This document shows positions 1 through 15,100 of a stretch of 64,000 nt of DNA, piece by piece. The stretch's first letter is position 1. Each line of letters opens with the position of its first letter. The stretch is taken from positions 1,931,716 through 1,995,715 of the forward strand of contig RPFO01000059.1 of the NCBI GenBank assembly GCA_009746045.1. The letters are read 5' to 3'. The translations under genes and the position numbers were made by a program. This stretch comes from Mesostigma viride (lineage: Eukaryota; Streptophyta; Mesostigmatophyceae; Mesostigmatales; Mesostigmataceae). The notes under the pieces are model-generated. The model saw only the letters and a list, made by a program, of their open reading frames with translations. It was not told the origin of the DNA and did not search any database.

Positions 1-3000
1 TGTCCACTGAACGGCCAGGACCCGCATCTGACCAACCAAGCCCAACCCCAGCGCGCTAGCCCAACCCCAACCCCAACCCCCAGACCAAGGCCATGTGACT
101 AGCACACGTGCCTCACCTCTTGGCCAAGTACTGCGTGACGACGCCGGAACCGGGCGCCAGGCTAGTCTTGATGTGCGGCTTCACCTGTGAGTGGACCAGG
201 CAACGGAACGAGGCAAAGAAAGAGCGAGGGCTTGACGCATGTCCATCCTCATGCCTAAGCCTTGCAACACATCTGCTTCAGCCCCACCGCCCTTTCATGG
301 TTGCGCACCACCATTCCCATGTGCCCGATGCGAGTGCAGCCAGACAAGTGCACTTAGCACCAATGGGCATGCGACCTGGGCCAGTGCCCACGCAAAAGCA
401 CGCAGCTCATCTATGCCACACATGCATGCATGCCTCCACAACAAGCAAGGAAACGGCACGCGTGTGGCATACGCTGCATGCCATCCGACACATCACTCCC
501 CCCCTGGCGCAGTCAAACGCTAGCGATAGCACAGCAGGCCACGTGTGCTTGTGTCAAGGGACCGCAACACCATACCATGCTGCTTGCGGGTCTGTCAAGG
601 CCTCGCAATACCACACTGCTTGCTTCCGTCGCCCGTACAACACGGCAAGGACTGCGCAACTGTGAAGGCCTCGCAATTGCAATGCTGCGTAGCTGTTGTC
701 GCCCACAAAATAATAGCCGTGTGCCACCTACCAGCAGGCCCCTCTCGGCCGCCTTCTTGGCCACCAGCCCCGCACCGATCATGACTGACGGGTTGGACGT
801 GTTGGTGCAGCTGGTGATGGCCGCGATGACGACCGAGCCGTGGCGCAGCTCGGCCGGTTTGCCCTCGAACTCAAACTTGGACACGGCACCCTGCTTCTCC
901 TTGGGGATGGCAAAGCCCTGGACAAGAGGGGGGGCGGGGGGGGGGGCACATACACATACGTGGCCCGACACAAGGTTGTCAAGAGCAGCCTCGCCGCAGG
1001 TAGTCCGCACAACGGCCACCAACCGAGACCCTGTGCGAATGGCAAGGGCGAGGACCATGACAGGAACACCGACCGGCCCACATGGGAGACGCAGGGGTGG
1101 GCTGTCCACACTCGACCTTGCATGCACGCTTGGCGCTTGGCACATGCGACTGAGGGCCTGGGGCGCTTCATCGTCGGGCAACAGGGTGTGGGCGACCCGT
1201 GCTCTACGGGCAACTGTACGTGTGGCGTGGCGGCAGGCAGCTGTCACACAGGCAGCGCGTATTACTGAACTGACCCTACTGATAGAGATTCATAGGTTAT
1301 GCGATGCCGCCACTGCAAAATTAGGAGTGAAAATGCATGGGGAAATACAACCGCCACGTCCTATACAGGAGCTGCGCACCCCCGCTGTTGTGGCAACTGT
1401 CGAGCCTGCCACACACGCCATCAGCCTGACAGTTCGCTACGAACCCTCAAGTGCATCATAGCCTAGTGTTTGACAGCAATGTATAACAAAAGCTCACGCT
1501 GCAAAGCTTGCTTGTCCATGCCCTGTGTCGTACCTTGAAGCCGACCTTACTGTCGAGACAGGCCTGCCAGTCGGTCTTCATCTCGCGCAGGTTGACGCGG
1601 TCATGCGGCCTGGAAGGAGCACGCCAGGGATGTGTGCGGACAGGCAGGCACAGTGGGGGAATGCACAGAGGGGGAATGTTGGTGTTGGGAGCGACAGCTC
1701 TGGAGAACCCACCACCCAGCTGACAAGCTCGACTGAACAAACACCTCCGAGCATTCGTGCTCCCTTCCTTTGTGATGAGAGGGAAGCTAGCCACAACGGG
1801 AAGACATGGCTGCATCTGGCCAGCACGTTCCTGAACCAACAGCTTGGCACTGGTATTAACCACACCCCCCTTCCACTTCCTTGTCCCTCCACCCTTCTAT
1901 GCGCCTCCCCCACTCACCTGTTTGGCCTGAACACATATTTTTCGACCCCCCACCGAACTTCTTTGGCCCCAACTTATGCAACCCTTTGGCTCCCCCTCGA
2001 CTGCTTGCCCCCCCCCCTCCCGCACCATTTGCTCCCCCTTCCCCCAACCCACCTCTTGGGCCCCGACACGCAGGGCTCGACGGTGCCCAGGTCCAGCTCC
2101 AGGTAGCTTGTGTACGTCTTGTCCGACTGGGGCTGCGGGATGAGCGGTGGGCGGTGGGTGGGTGTGGGGGGGAAGAGAGACAAGTAGGGGGGAAAAGATA
2201 CGCGGTGGGATGGATGCCAGAAGTCAGTGGTCGCCCCCGCAGGTGGCTTGCACATAAAGCTCACATCACCCGCGCAGGGAACAAGGGATTGCAGACCAGT
2301 ATTGCATAGGCAGAATGCATACAAAGCTGACAACACCCCCAGACCTTAAACATGCGCATCCTGCATACCAGCGCCAGTTCGAGCATGGCGCATGTGCCAG
2401 CCGCCACACACATCTACTATCATGGAACTTCCCCCCCCTTCCCCTGGCTATCCCCAAACTAACCCCCCTAGCTTGCTGTGGTAGTAAAAATACACACCAG
2501 GCTGCTATAAGAGAAAGAAGAACGCACCTTGCTGTGGTCGACAAACAGCCCGCTTGCGCGCAGGTACGCCTCGATGCGATGCACGTCGTCCTCCGAGCGG
2601 CCCGTCAGGCGCAGGTACTGGCAGTGTGAACAAGTGGTGGTGGGGGGTGGGGAGAGGGGAGGAAAGGGCAGCACATTAGGCGCAAGCCAATCATCAGTCG
2701 GAAGAAGATGGGGCCACACATGCTGCACCTTGAGGCAACCCCCCACCTCCTCACCTACCTCCATGCATGCAATGCTGTAAGGCATCCTTGCTACCTGGAT
2801 TGACAACCCACCATGCCACGCTAGCAATTGAACCCTGGTGGGCACTGAGCCATGCGGCACTCCCCACTGCTTGCGCCTGCACAGGGCGACGTTCGCGACA
2901 AACTGTTCCTTACACCCCAGGCATCCATTCATATGTTTTCCCCAGCCATCCTAGCCATCACATTCCTGAAACCATGGACAAGCTGGTGGGCATGATACAG

Positions 3001-6000
3001 ATAGGCCAGTGAAGAAAGCAAAGGCAACCGATCCACGCACACGCACGTGCACCCCACCTGCAGCCGAGCGACGTGGAACCCTAACCCCACCTGCAGCGTG
3101 GCGGCGTCCACCGGGAAGAACCCCATCGTCGCGCCGTACTCGGGCGACATGTTGGCGATGGTCGCGCGGTCGGCCAGCGAGAGCTGCGCCATGCCGGGGC
3201 CTAGTGCACACATACGCACAGGGGGGAAAGATGGGCACATTTAATGCGGGGGGAGCGGTGCAATTCCAATGCAGCACACATGGCAGAGGCATCGTGGTCA
3301 CACAACCCCCCACAGAGGGAAATGACCAAGCCACGCACCAGCGATGCGGCTACTATCGCATGGAAACATGGCAGCAAGCCGACGAGGCAATAGTTGCGGG
3401 GATGGGTGGACAGCACACTCCATTGCTGCTGCAAGGCCAATGTGGAAAGGTGCCATAAAAGCAAGCGTCTGGGCTTACATCAGTGACCTATACCAACCAA
3501 CAGCATTTCCTCCCCCCCCCACAGTACGCATGTGCCTCCTCATCCCCCTTCCCACACCGGCCGGGCACCCTAGACACCCTAGACACACACCTCTCCCCTC
3601 ACACCCCATACACGGATGCATGCATGCGTGTGCACCCACCGTAGAACTCGACGAACTTGCCCACCACGCCGTGCTTGCGCAGCAGCTGCGTGCACGTCAG
3701 CACCAGGTCGGTGGCCGTCAGGCCGGGCTTCATCTTGCCCGTCAGCTTGAAGCCGACCACCGCGGGGAGCACCATGCTCATGGGCTGTTTGGGGGGGGAA
3801 CGGGAGATTGCAACCACATGCCCAGACAGGGAAGTGAGCACAAAATTTATCACGTGGATAGTGCACCAAAGATGACAGGCGCAAGAAATATGGCGTGCCA
3901 GGCATAGGGCGTGCATGGGCGTTTGCTGAGAGGCTGTGATGTGTAGGCGATGAATGAGGTTGTCAGCCACCATGCAACCGAAACCCCATGCCCAACGCCA
4001 GCCAAAACACGTGCCGTGGTCACCCACCACCCGGCTGGCGCATGGATACCCCAAAGGTACCATCAGCGCACGCTATGCACCTGATAAAAAACAAGGAAAA
4101 TGAAGTCCATCCTACTGTCCTAGCACATTGACCGGCCACCGCCATCTGGCCCACACAGCCCATACAGGGCAGACACATCATAAGCTGTCGCGCGCTGGGC
4201 CATGCACCTGCCCCAGGACGGCCCATCCGCCCAGGCAAGGCGACCTTACCTGCCCCAGCACGGCGGCCCATCAACCGCATAACAGAAGTGCATATGCATC
4301 TGCCTGCCCCCGCAAATCACCTACCCGCCCCAGCATGGCGGCCAATCCATGAAAAAAAGTGCATACACATCTGCCGGCCCCTGCACCCATCACCCACCTG
4401 CCCCCGCACCCATCACCCACCTGCCCCCGCACCCATCACCCATATGCCCCAGTATGGCCCGAATACCAAAAATAAGGCATGACGGATGGCATTAGGCATT
4501 ACCTGCCCCAGCATGGCAGCCTCGGCCTCGATGCCGCCCACCCCCCAACCGGCGACGCCCAGCCCGTCGATCATGGTGGTGTGGGAGTCGGTGCCAACGA
4601 CGCTGTCCGGGTAGAGCAGGCCGCTGCTGTCGAAGACGCAGCGCGCCAGGTACTCCAGGTTGACCTGGGGAGTGAGGCCAATACTCGCAGATGCACACAC
4701 ACAGGTGCACGAACATGGTGCATTGCGAACATGAGGCGCTGGATACGTGGCAGAGGAGGCATGGATACGCACGCACACACCCACGCACAACGCGCGAAGA
4801 AAAGAGGCGGGTACTTTCGGTTGATCCCCAGGGGGGATGAGACACCCGATCAGCACGCGTGTGTGCAGGCCTTAGGAGCATGCGGCTGTCTGCGAAGGTA
4901 GTGCACAAAAGACATGCCACACATGGAGCGGCGCCGCGCCGGTCGGTACCCAAAACTAGCGATGCATTTCCGCGGGAGATCTCCCACCCTCGCGGCTTCT
5001 TACGAATTTAGGGAGCACGGCAGCCACTGCCAATGGAGGTCGGGTTCAATGTGGCAGTCTAGAAAATGCCTCGGATGGATTGGAGGGACGCTTGGGTAAG
5101 TTATTTATCACATTCTGGTCGATATTCCCCATGATTTTTCGGTCGTGAAATTTAGTTGGCTTGATTTGCGATGAGAATTAGTAAAAAGATTTTCAGGGTT
5201 CGCGCAGCAAAATGCAGACTTTAGACTTGCGAATGCAATATTTCGTCACAACGGAAACTCTGAAGGATGCATAACTTGTCGCGCCCGCTTAACCATAGCT
5301 GGTATTAGTAGTTAGTTACCGTCTACTTTTGCGAAATGTTGAGTAGAAATCAATATCGCCCTGAATATGTGAAAAGGGGTGCGAAATCCGTCTGGCTCTT
5401 GCGTCATGTCATGCATGTCTCTGTCGGCAAATAAATAGCTAATCAGGCTATGCCTGACCTTCCTCTACTGCCCAGCCTTCAGCAGTGAGACAGCAGGACA
5501 CATGGCGTGCCCAAGCTTCCGCACAAAGGTCGCTAATGGTCTTCTGGATGTGCGGCATGTGTGGGAAAAGCTGCGAAAAACTGCTTATAATGCCTGCACA
5601 AAATTCTTTGCAGCAGATTTTTCCGTGCGAGTTCACTTTCTTTTGACGCCAAGCACAAAAGGAAAAAGGGGGGCATCGTTTTTAATTAGTCGGCAATGCG
5701 GTGTGGAGGTGTGATGGGTCGGGCAGACGACCTCGCCCATGACACAATGGGCTCAGACTTCGCATCTGCCGGCGGGAATAAAGAAGCGCAGATTAAGCGA
5801 GGTGAGCGAGCTAGAGGGCCCAGAATCGCTGCTAACACAAGGCAGCTTCTCAAAGGGTAGAGAGCTGATTATTAAGACTTTCTCAAGGGCATTGTGCTGT
5901 GATCATTGCAACCTTGTCTTGTCCAGATATTTACCCTTGTCTTTCTAGTGTTAAGACTGTTTTAAAGAGGGATAGGAGAACGTTGTTTGAACGTTGGCTC

Positions 6001-9000
6001 ATTCATTACTGCGAAGAAAGAGTCTTTTCAGTTGCTCACGACAAGATGGAAACTGGCCAAAGCAAATTACCTAGGCCATGCAAGTGACGCAATGTGAGGT
6101 TATTCATGGCTAGGATTCCCTTCATGCGTGAGTTGGGCAGCTAGGTGGCTGGCTGGGCATGCACTGGCTGCCTAGGTGAGTGGAGTGTGTATGGGGGTTG
6201 CAATGGTGCAGACGTACAAGCGCGAACGGGCGGGCACATGCCTGGTTGGTTTGGGTGTTGGGTGGTTAGGTGATTGGGTGGTTGGGTGTTGGTTGCAGGT
6301 TAGGAGGTGGTGTAGCTGGGTGTGGTTGGTTATTTGTTTAGTTGGTTGCCCAGGGAGTCTTGGGTGGGTGGCTTAGGCTAGATCCTTCCATGAATACCTG
6401 GCTAGAGGTGGGTGTGTTGGGCAGGTGGCTGGCTGAAAGGTGCATGCCTGGGTAAGTGGCTGGCCAAGTAGCTAGGAGCTCAGGCAGTTGGAGAGGGTGG
6501 GTGGGTGGGTGTTTGGGTGGCTGGTTATGGTGGGTGGATGAGTGCACGGATGGATGGTTATAGGTGGATGGCCAGGTGGCTGTGTGATTGACAGGCTTTG
6601 GGGGCTTCTCTAAATGGGTGACTTGTTGGTCTTGTAAGTGCGTGACTGAAACACTTGCATGGGTTTGAGGGTGGTGGGCAGGTTAGTGGTTAATTGGCTG
6701 GTTAGGGATGCGGGTGGGTGGGTGGGTGGGTGGGTGGGTGGGTGGGCCATCGGTGGACTTGGTGGCGGTGGATGCGTAGGTGACTAGAAGTGATTGGGTG
6801 GGCAAACGGATGGGTAGATGGGTGGGTGGGCGTGCAGATATGTATGCGTGGATGGGCTTGTAGTTGGGATTGACTCTCGTATCGTGGGTGAAGGGCTGTG
6901 CAGGTTGGGGGTCAGGTGGGGGTGTGGCTGGCTGAAAGAATGCATGTGTGGGTGGTTGAGAGGGTGGGTCGGTGGGTAGAAGGATGTGGGGGGGGGGAGT
7001 GGTTGAGTGGGTTAATGTGAGTGGGTGGGTCAAGGGTGGGAGGCCAGGTAGCACACATTGGGCCAGCTGGCTGGGCGGTCAGGTGGTTGGGTGCTTTGGT
7101 GGTTGGGTGATTGGGTGGTTAGGTGGCTGGCTACATTGGATGGGTGAATGCCTCCTTATTACCTGCTACTAGTTTGGGTGGGTTGCGAAGGTGGCTGGCT
7201 CGGTGGGTGGATGTCCCAGTGGGTTGGCAGGTGTTTGGGTGCCCGGGTGGTTAGATAGGGTGGGTTAGTAAGGGCATGGCTGGGTGGGTGGGTCAGTGGG
7301 TGGGTGGACGGGTGGGTGGTTCCGGGCGAGTGAGAGTATTAGTCTTGTGGGTGGGTGGCCAGGTGCATGGCTATCAGCTACATGGGCGGGTGACTGCATG
7401 GGTGGCTCGGTGCGCACAAAGATGGAGACATGGGATATGCCAATGCCATGACATGAGCATACATGGATGCCAGGTGACATGCGCCAGTCTGTCACTGGTG
7501 CATTGCAGCTTGATGTTCGCTTGGCAGTTTATGTTAAAAAAAGGTCGATTCAAGGCGATGTGTTTATGGCAATTTGACATGGCTAACGTGCAAAGTTCAT
7601 GGACATGCTAAACATGATGTATTTGGGTGGCACGCATGTTTGCAGCCCCATTCACACACAATAAGCAAGAAGTAAATGGCATGATAGTATGTAAAATCTC
7701 TGATTTTCACCTTTTTTTCTGCTTGCAAATGACACTATCGTGTGGCCAAATGACATGGATTATGTCCAATTAAGTTGATGGACATGCTGACCATAATGTA
7801 TCAGGGTGGCACGCATGTTTGCAGCCCCACCACGTTTCATTTGGAGATGATATTGTAGCCATAGTGCTCCTAGGTAGTAAAAAATGCTAATTTTAGCAAC
7901 TTTGATACCCTGGCAGGGAAGTCAAAAGGCCCAAATTTCTTCAAAGTCGAGCTATGGGCATGGAGCTAGGCCTACTGGCTACCTTCAGTCCAAGTGTCAG
8001 GTTGAAATGATATTTGGAGCTCAAGATACTGAGTTTATGCAACAAAAACAGCATTTTCCATCCGTGCGCAACAGAACAAACACTGTTTCTGTCTTCTCTT
8101 CCTGTGGACAGCACATGGCACACCTGCAGGGGACCGCCTCGAGCTGCGCAAACGCATTCATGAGCTCGTGGTATGGGGGCGGTGGACCGTCACATGCGGG
8201 CAGATGTGCGTATGGGTGGGTGGGTGGGTGGGTGGGTGGGTGGGTGGGTGGATGCGTGGGTGGGTGGGTGGGTGGGTGGGTGGGTGGGTGGGTGGGTGGG
8301 TGGGTGGGTGGGTGGGTGGGTGGGTGGGTGGGTGGATGCGTTGGTGGATGCGTGGGCGGGTGTGGGTGAGTGACTCAGAAAAGGCAGTGCCAGGCTGCGT
8401 TAGAAAATCGCACCCACCATCCCATTCTCACCATTACAAGGCGCCGCTAGTCTAGCATTGACTGCTCCTTTTTCCTTTTTCGGTAACTGCAACTAGCGGC
8501 ACACCGGGTGGACGCTGCCATACCACCCCAGTGCCTCGCCACACCAACCACCATCGCACCAACTGTCTATTCCCACCCCCATCCAGCCCACCTGGTGGAC
8601 GATGCCGGATCCGGGCGGCACGACGAGCATGTTGGTGAAGGCCTTGGCGCCCCACTTGAGGAAGGCTGGCGTACGCAACAATGACGTGGGGCACGCAGGG
8701 GGATAGTAAAGAGGGGGGGGGGGGGGAAGCAGCAAGTGCGGCATGCGGCGACCCGCATGAGAGAGCGGGACAAGACGAGGGGCACGGACACGCAAGAGCA
8801 CGTGATGCATGGTAACCACCCCACCCCTCCCTCCCTCCCTCCCTCCCTCCCTCCCTCCCTCCCTCCCTCCCTCCCTCCCTCCCTCCCTCCCTCCCTCCCT
8901 CCCTCCCTCCCTCCCTCCCTCCATCCCTCCCTCCCTCCCTCCCTCATGCCTCCACTTGGCGTTTGATGACCCACCCATCAAATCAACACGTACCAAAGCG

Positions 9001-9106
9001 CTCCTGGTTGCGCTCGAACTCCAGCTTCATGTTGGTGGCCAGCGCGTCGGCCGAGCGCGCCGCGTCCACCTGCACCGAGTGGTCAATCACGAGGTCCACG
9101 GGGACC

Positions 9107-9139
<33 letters not shown>

Positions 9140-12100
9140 AGGGGAGCGGACCAAGGGCAGGAGCAAAAGAGATAAGGATGGGGGTGGCCACATCAAGGCA
9201 CGCAACACAAACACAGCCATAAGGATGGGGGGGGCCACATCAAGGCACGCAACACAAACACAGCCATGAAGGATGGGGGGGCCACATCAAGGCACGCAAC
9301 ACAAACACAGCCATGAAGGATGGGGGGGCCACATCAAGGCACGCAACACAAACACAGCCATGAAGGATGGGGGGGCCACATCAAGGCACGCAACACAAAC
9401 ACAGCCATGAAGGATGGGGGGGCCACATCAAGGCACGCAACACAAACACAGCCATGAAGGATGGGGGGGCCACATCAAGGCACGCAACACAAACACAGCC
9501 ATGAAGGATGGGGGGGCCACATCAAGGCACGCAACACAAACACAGCCATGAAGGATGGGGGGGCCACATCAAGGCACGCAACACAAACACAGCCATGAAG
9601 GATGGGGGGGCCACATCAAGGCACGCAACACAAACACAGCCATGAAGGATGGGGGGGCCACATCAAGGCACGCAACACAAACACAGCCATGAAGGATGGG
9701 GGGGCCACATCAAGGCACGCAACACAAACACAGCCATGAAGGATGGGGGGGCCACATCAAGGCACGCAACACAAACACAGCCATGAAGGATGGGGGGGCC
9801 ACATCAAGGCACGCAACACAAACACAGCCATGAAGGATGGGGGGGCCACATCAAGGCACGCAACACAAACACAGCCATGAAGGATGGGGGGGCCACATCA
9901 AGGCACGCAACACAAACACAGCCATGAAGGATGGGGGGGCCACATCAAGGCACGCAACACAAACACAGCCATGAAGGATGGGGGGGCCACATCAAGGCAC
10001 GCAACACAAACACAGCCATGAAGGATGGGGGGGCCACATCAAGGCACGCAACACAAACACAGCCATGAAGGATGGGGGGGCCACATCAAGGCACGCAACA
10101 CAAACACAGCCATGAAGGATGGGGGGGCCACATCAAGGCACGCAACACAAACACAGCCATGAAGGATGGGGGGGCCACATCAAGGCACGCAACACAAACA
10201 CAGCCATGAAGGATGGGGGGGCCACATCAAGGCACGCAACACAAACACAGCCATGAAGGATGGGGGGGCCACATCAAGGCACGCAACACAAACACAGCCA
10301 TGAAGGATGGGGGGGCCACATCAAGGCACGCAACACAAACACAGCCATGAAGGATGGGGGGGCCACATCAAGGCACGCAACACAAACACAGCCATGAAGG
10401 ATGGGGGGGCCACATCAAGGCACGCAACACAAACACAGCCATGAAGGATGGGGGGGCCACATCAAGGCACGCAACACAAACACAGCCATGAAGGATGGGG
10501 GGGCCACATCAAGGCACGCAACACAAACACAGCCATGAAGGATGGGGGGGCCACATCAAGGCACGCAACACAAACACAGCCATGAAGGATGGGGGGGCCA
10601 CATCAAGGCACGCAACACAAACACAGCCATGAAGGATGGGGGGGCCACATCAAGGCACGCAACACAAACACAGCCATGAAGGATGGGGGGGCCACATCAA
10701 GGCACGCAACACAAACACAGCCATGAAGGATGGGGGGGCCACATCAAGGCACGCAACACAAACACAGCCATGAAGGATGGGGGGGCCACATCAAGGCACG
10801 CAACACAAACACAGCCATGAAGGATGGGGGGGCCACATCAAGGCACGCAACACAAACACAGCCATGAAGGATGGGGGGGCCACATCAAGGCACGCAACAC
10901 AAACACAGCCATGAAGGATGGGGGGGCCACATCAAGGCACGCAACACAAACACAGCCATGAAGGATGGGGGGGCCACATCAAGGCACGCAACACAAACAC
11001 AGCCATGAAGGATGGGGGGGCCACATCAAGGCACGCAACACAAACACAGCCATGAAGGATGGGGGGGCCACATCAAGGCACGCAACACAAACACAGCCAT
11101 GAAGGATGGGGGGGCCACATCAAGGCACGCAACACAAACACAGCCATGAAGGATGGGGGGGCCACATCAAGGCACGCAACACAAACACAGCCATGAAGGA
11201 TGGGGGGGCCACATCAAGGCACGCAACACAAACACAGCCATGAAGGATGGGGGGGCCACATCAAGGCACGCAACACAAACACAGCCATGAAGGATGGGGG
11301 GGCCACATCAAGGCACGCAACACAAACACAGCCATGAAGGATGGGGGGGCCACATCAAGGCACGCAACACAAACACAGCCATGAAGGATGGGGGGGCCAC
11401 ATCAAGGCACGCAACACAAACACAGCCATGAAGGATGGGGGGGCCACATCAAGGCACGCAACACAAACACAGCCATGAAGGATGGGGGGGCCACATCAAG
11501 GCACGCAACACAAACACAGCCATGAAGGATGGGGGGGCCACATCAAGGCACGCAACACAAACACAGCCATGAAGGATGGGGGGGCCACATCAAGGCACGC
11601 AACACAAACACAGCCATGAAGGATGGGGGGGCCACATCAAGGCACGCAACACAAACACAGCCATGAAGGATGGGGGGGCCACATCAAGGCACGCAACACA
11701 AACACAGCCATGAAGGATGGGGGGGCCACATCAAGGCACGCAACACAAACACAGCCATGAAGGATGGGGGGGCCACATCAAGGCACGCAACACAAACACA
11801 GCCATGAAGGATGGGGGGGCCACATCAAGGCACGCAACACAAACACAGCCATGAAGGATGGGGGGGCCACATCAAGGCACGCAACACAAACACAGCCATG
11901 AAGGATGGGGGGGCCACATCAAGGCACGCAACACAAACACAGCCATGAAGGATGGGGGGGCCACATCAAGGCACGCAACACAAACACAGCCATGAAGGAT
12001 GGGGGGGCCACATCAAGGCACGCAACACAAACACAGCCATGAAGGATGGGGGGGCCACATCAAGGCACGCAACACAAACACAGCCATGAAGGATGGGGGG

Positions 12101-15100
12101 GCCACATCAAGGCACGCAACACAAACACAGCCATGAAGGATGGGGGGGCCACATCAAGGCACGCAACACAAACACAGCCATGAAGGATGGGGGGGCCACA
12201 TCAAGGCACGCAACACAAACACAGCCATGAAGGATGGGGGGGCCACATCAAGGCACGCAACACAAACACAGCCATGAAGGATGGGGGGGCCACATCAAGG
12301 CACGCAACACAAACACAGCCATGAAGGATGGGGGGGCCACATCAAGGCACGCAACACAAACACAGCCATGAAGGATGGGGGGGCCACATCAAGGCACGCA
12401 ACACAAACACAGCCATGAAGGATGGGGGGGCCACATCAAGGCACGCAACACAAACACAGCCATGAAGGATGGGGGGGCCACATCAAGGCACGCAACACAA
12501 ACACAGCCATGAAGGATGGGGGGGCCACATCAAGGCACGCAACACAAACACAGCCATGAAGGATGGGGGGGCCACATCAAGGCACGCAACACAAACACAG
12601 CCATGAAGGATGGGGGGGCCACATCAAGGCACGCAACACAAACACAGCCATGAAGGATGGGGGGGCCACATCAAGGCACGCAACACAAACACAGCCATGA
12701 AGGATGGGGGGGCCACATCAAGGCACGCAACACAAACACAGCCATGAAGGATGGGGGGGCCACATCAAGGCACGCAACACAAACACAGCCATGAAGGATG
12801 GGGGGGCCACATCAAGGCACGCAACACAAACACAGCCATGAAGGATGGGGGGGCCACATCAAGGCACGCAACACAAACACAGCCATGAAGGATGGGGGGG
12901 CCACATCAAGGCACGCAACACAAACACAGCCATGAAGGATGGGGGGGCCACATCAAGGCACGCAACACAAACACAGCCATGAAGGATGGGGGGGCCACAT
13001 CAAGGCACGCAACACAAACACAGCCATGAAGGATGGGGGGGCCACATCAAGGCACGCAACACAAACACAGCCATGAAGGATGGGGGGGCCACATCAAGGC
13101 ACGCAACACAAACACAGCCATGAAGGATGGGGGGGCCACATCAAGGCACGCAACACAAACACAGCCATGAAGGATGGGGGGGCCACATCAAGGCACGCAA
13201 CACAAACACAGCCATGAAGGATGGGGGGGCCACATCAAGGCACGCAACACAAACACAGCCATGAAGGATGGGGGGGCCACATCAAGGCACGCAACACAAA
13301 CACAGCCATGAAGGATGGGGGGGCCACATCAAGGCACGCAACACAAACACAGCCATGAAGGATGGGGGGGCCACATCAAGGCACGCAACACAAACACAGC
13401 CATGAAGGATGGGGGGGCCACATCAAGGCACGCAACACAAACACAGCCATGAAGGATGGGGGGGCCACATCAAGGCACGCAACACAAACACAGCCATGAA
13501 GGATGGGGGGGCCACATCAAGGCACGCAACACAAACACAGCCATGAAGGATGGGGGGGCCACATCAAGGCACGCAACACAAACACAGCCATGAAGGATGG
13601 GGGGGCCACATCAAGGCACGCAACACAAACACAGCCATGAAGGATGGGGGGGCCACATCAAGGCACGCAACACAAACACAGCCATGAAGGATGGGGGGGC
13701 CACATCAAGGCACGCAACACAAACACAGCCATGAAGGATGGGGGGGCCACATCAAGGCACGCAACACAAACACAGCCATGAAGGATGGGGGGGCCACATC
13801 AAGGCACGCAACACAAACACAGCCATGAAGGATGGGGGGGCCACATCAAGGCACGCAACACAAACACAGCCATGAAGGATGGGGGGGCCACATCAAGGCA
13901 CGCAACACAAACACAGCCATGAAGGATGGGGGGGCCACATCAAGGCACGCAACACAAACACAGCCATGAAGGATGGGGGGGCCACATCAAGGCACGCAAC
14001 ACAAACACAGCCATGAAGGATGGGGGGGCCACATCAAGGCACGCAACACAAACACAGCCATGAAGGATGGGGGGGCCACATCAAGGCACGCAACACAAAC
14101 ACAGCCATGAAGGATGGGGGGGCCACATCAAGGCACGCAACACAAACACAGCCATGAAGGATGGGGGGGCCACATCAAGGCACGCAACACAAACACAGCC
14201 ATGAAGGATGGGGGGGCCACATCAAGGCACGCAACACAAACACAGCCATGAAGGATGGGGGGGCCACATCAAGGCACGCAACACAAACACAGCCATGAAG
14301 GATGGGGGGGCCACATCAAGGCACGCAACACAAACACAGCCATGAAGGATGGGGGGGCCACATCAAGGCACGCAACACAAACACAGCCATGAAGGATGGG
14401 GGGGCCACATCAAGGCACGCAACACAAACACAGCCATGAAGGATGGGGGGGCCACATCAAGGCACGCAACACAAACACAGCCATGAAGGATGGGGGGGCC
14501 ACATCAAGGCACGCAACACAAACACAGCCATGAAGGATGGGGGGGCCACATCAAGGCACGCAACACAAACACAGCCATGAAGGATGGGGGGGCCACATCA
14601 AGGCACGCAACACAAACACAGCCATGAAGGATGGGGGGGCCACATCAAGGCACGCAACACAAACACAGCCATGAAGGATGGGGGGGCCACATCAAGGCAC
14701 GCAACACAAACACAGCCATGAAGGATGGGGGGGCCACATCAAGGCACGCAACACAAACACAGCCATGAAGGATGGGGGGGCCACATCAAGGCACGCAACA
14801 CAAACACAGCCATGAAGGATGGGGGGGCCACATCAAGGCACGCAACACAAACACAGCCATGAAGGATGGGGGGGCCACATCAAGGCACGCAACACAAACA
14901 CAGCCATGAAGGATGGGGGGGCCACATCAAGGCACGCAACACAAACACAGCCATGAAGGATGGGGGGGCCACATCAAGGCACGCAACACAAACACAGCCA
15001 TGAAGGATGGGGGGGCCACATCAAGGCACGCAACACAAACACAGCCATGAAGGATGGGGGGGCCACATCAAGGCACGCAACACAAACACAGCCATGAAGG

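Larger units (their letters stand above)
4665..8591 (-). other. Aconitase intron of 3.9 kb
   Basis: Lies between the exons ending GIVHQ and starting VNLEYLAR. It holds ordinary A/T-balanced sequence (about 4,900-6,100), a long G/T-rich degenerate stretch, a 51-bp direct repeat and a GGGT microsatellite, each listed separately. I see no second gene in it on either strand. Confidence 0.85.

Noticed and set aside
1-116. CCCAAC/AACCCC repeats as a telomere
   Set aside because: The run is short and irregular, within an aconitase intron, and followed by more coding sequence in the same gene.
513-1247. 244-codon minus-strand frame containing aconitase sequence
   Set aside because: Only 732-917 is the exon; the rest of the frame is intron, as shown by the donor and acceptor and by family alignment.
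7884-8966. GGWV-repeat and SLPP/EGGR-repeat proteins
   Set aside because: They are translations of GGGT and CCCT microsatellites within aconitase introns.
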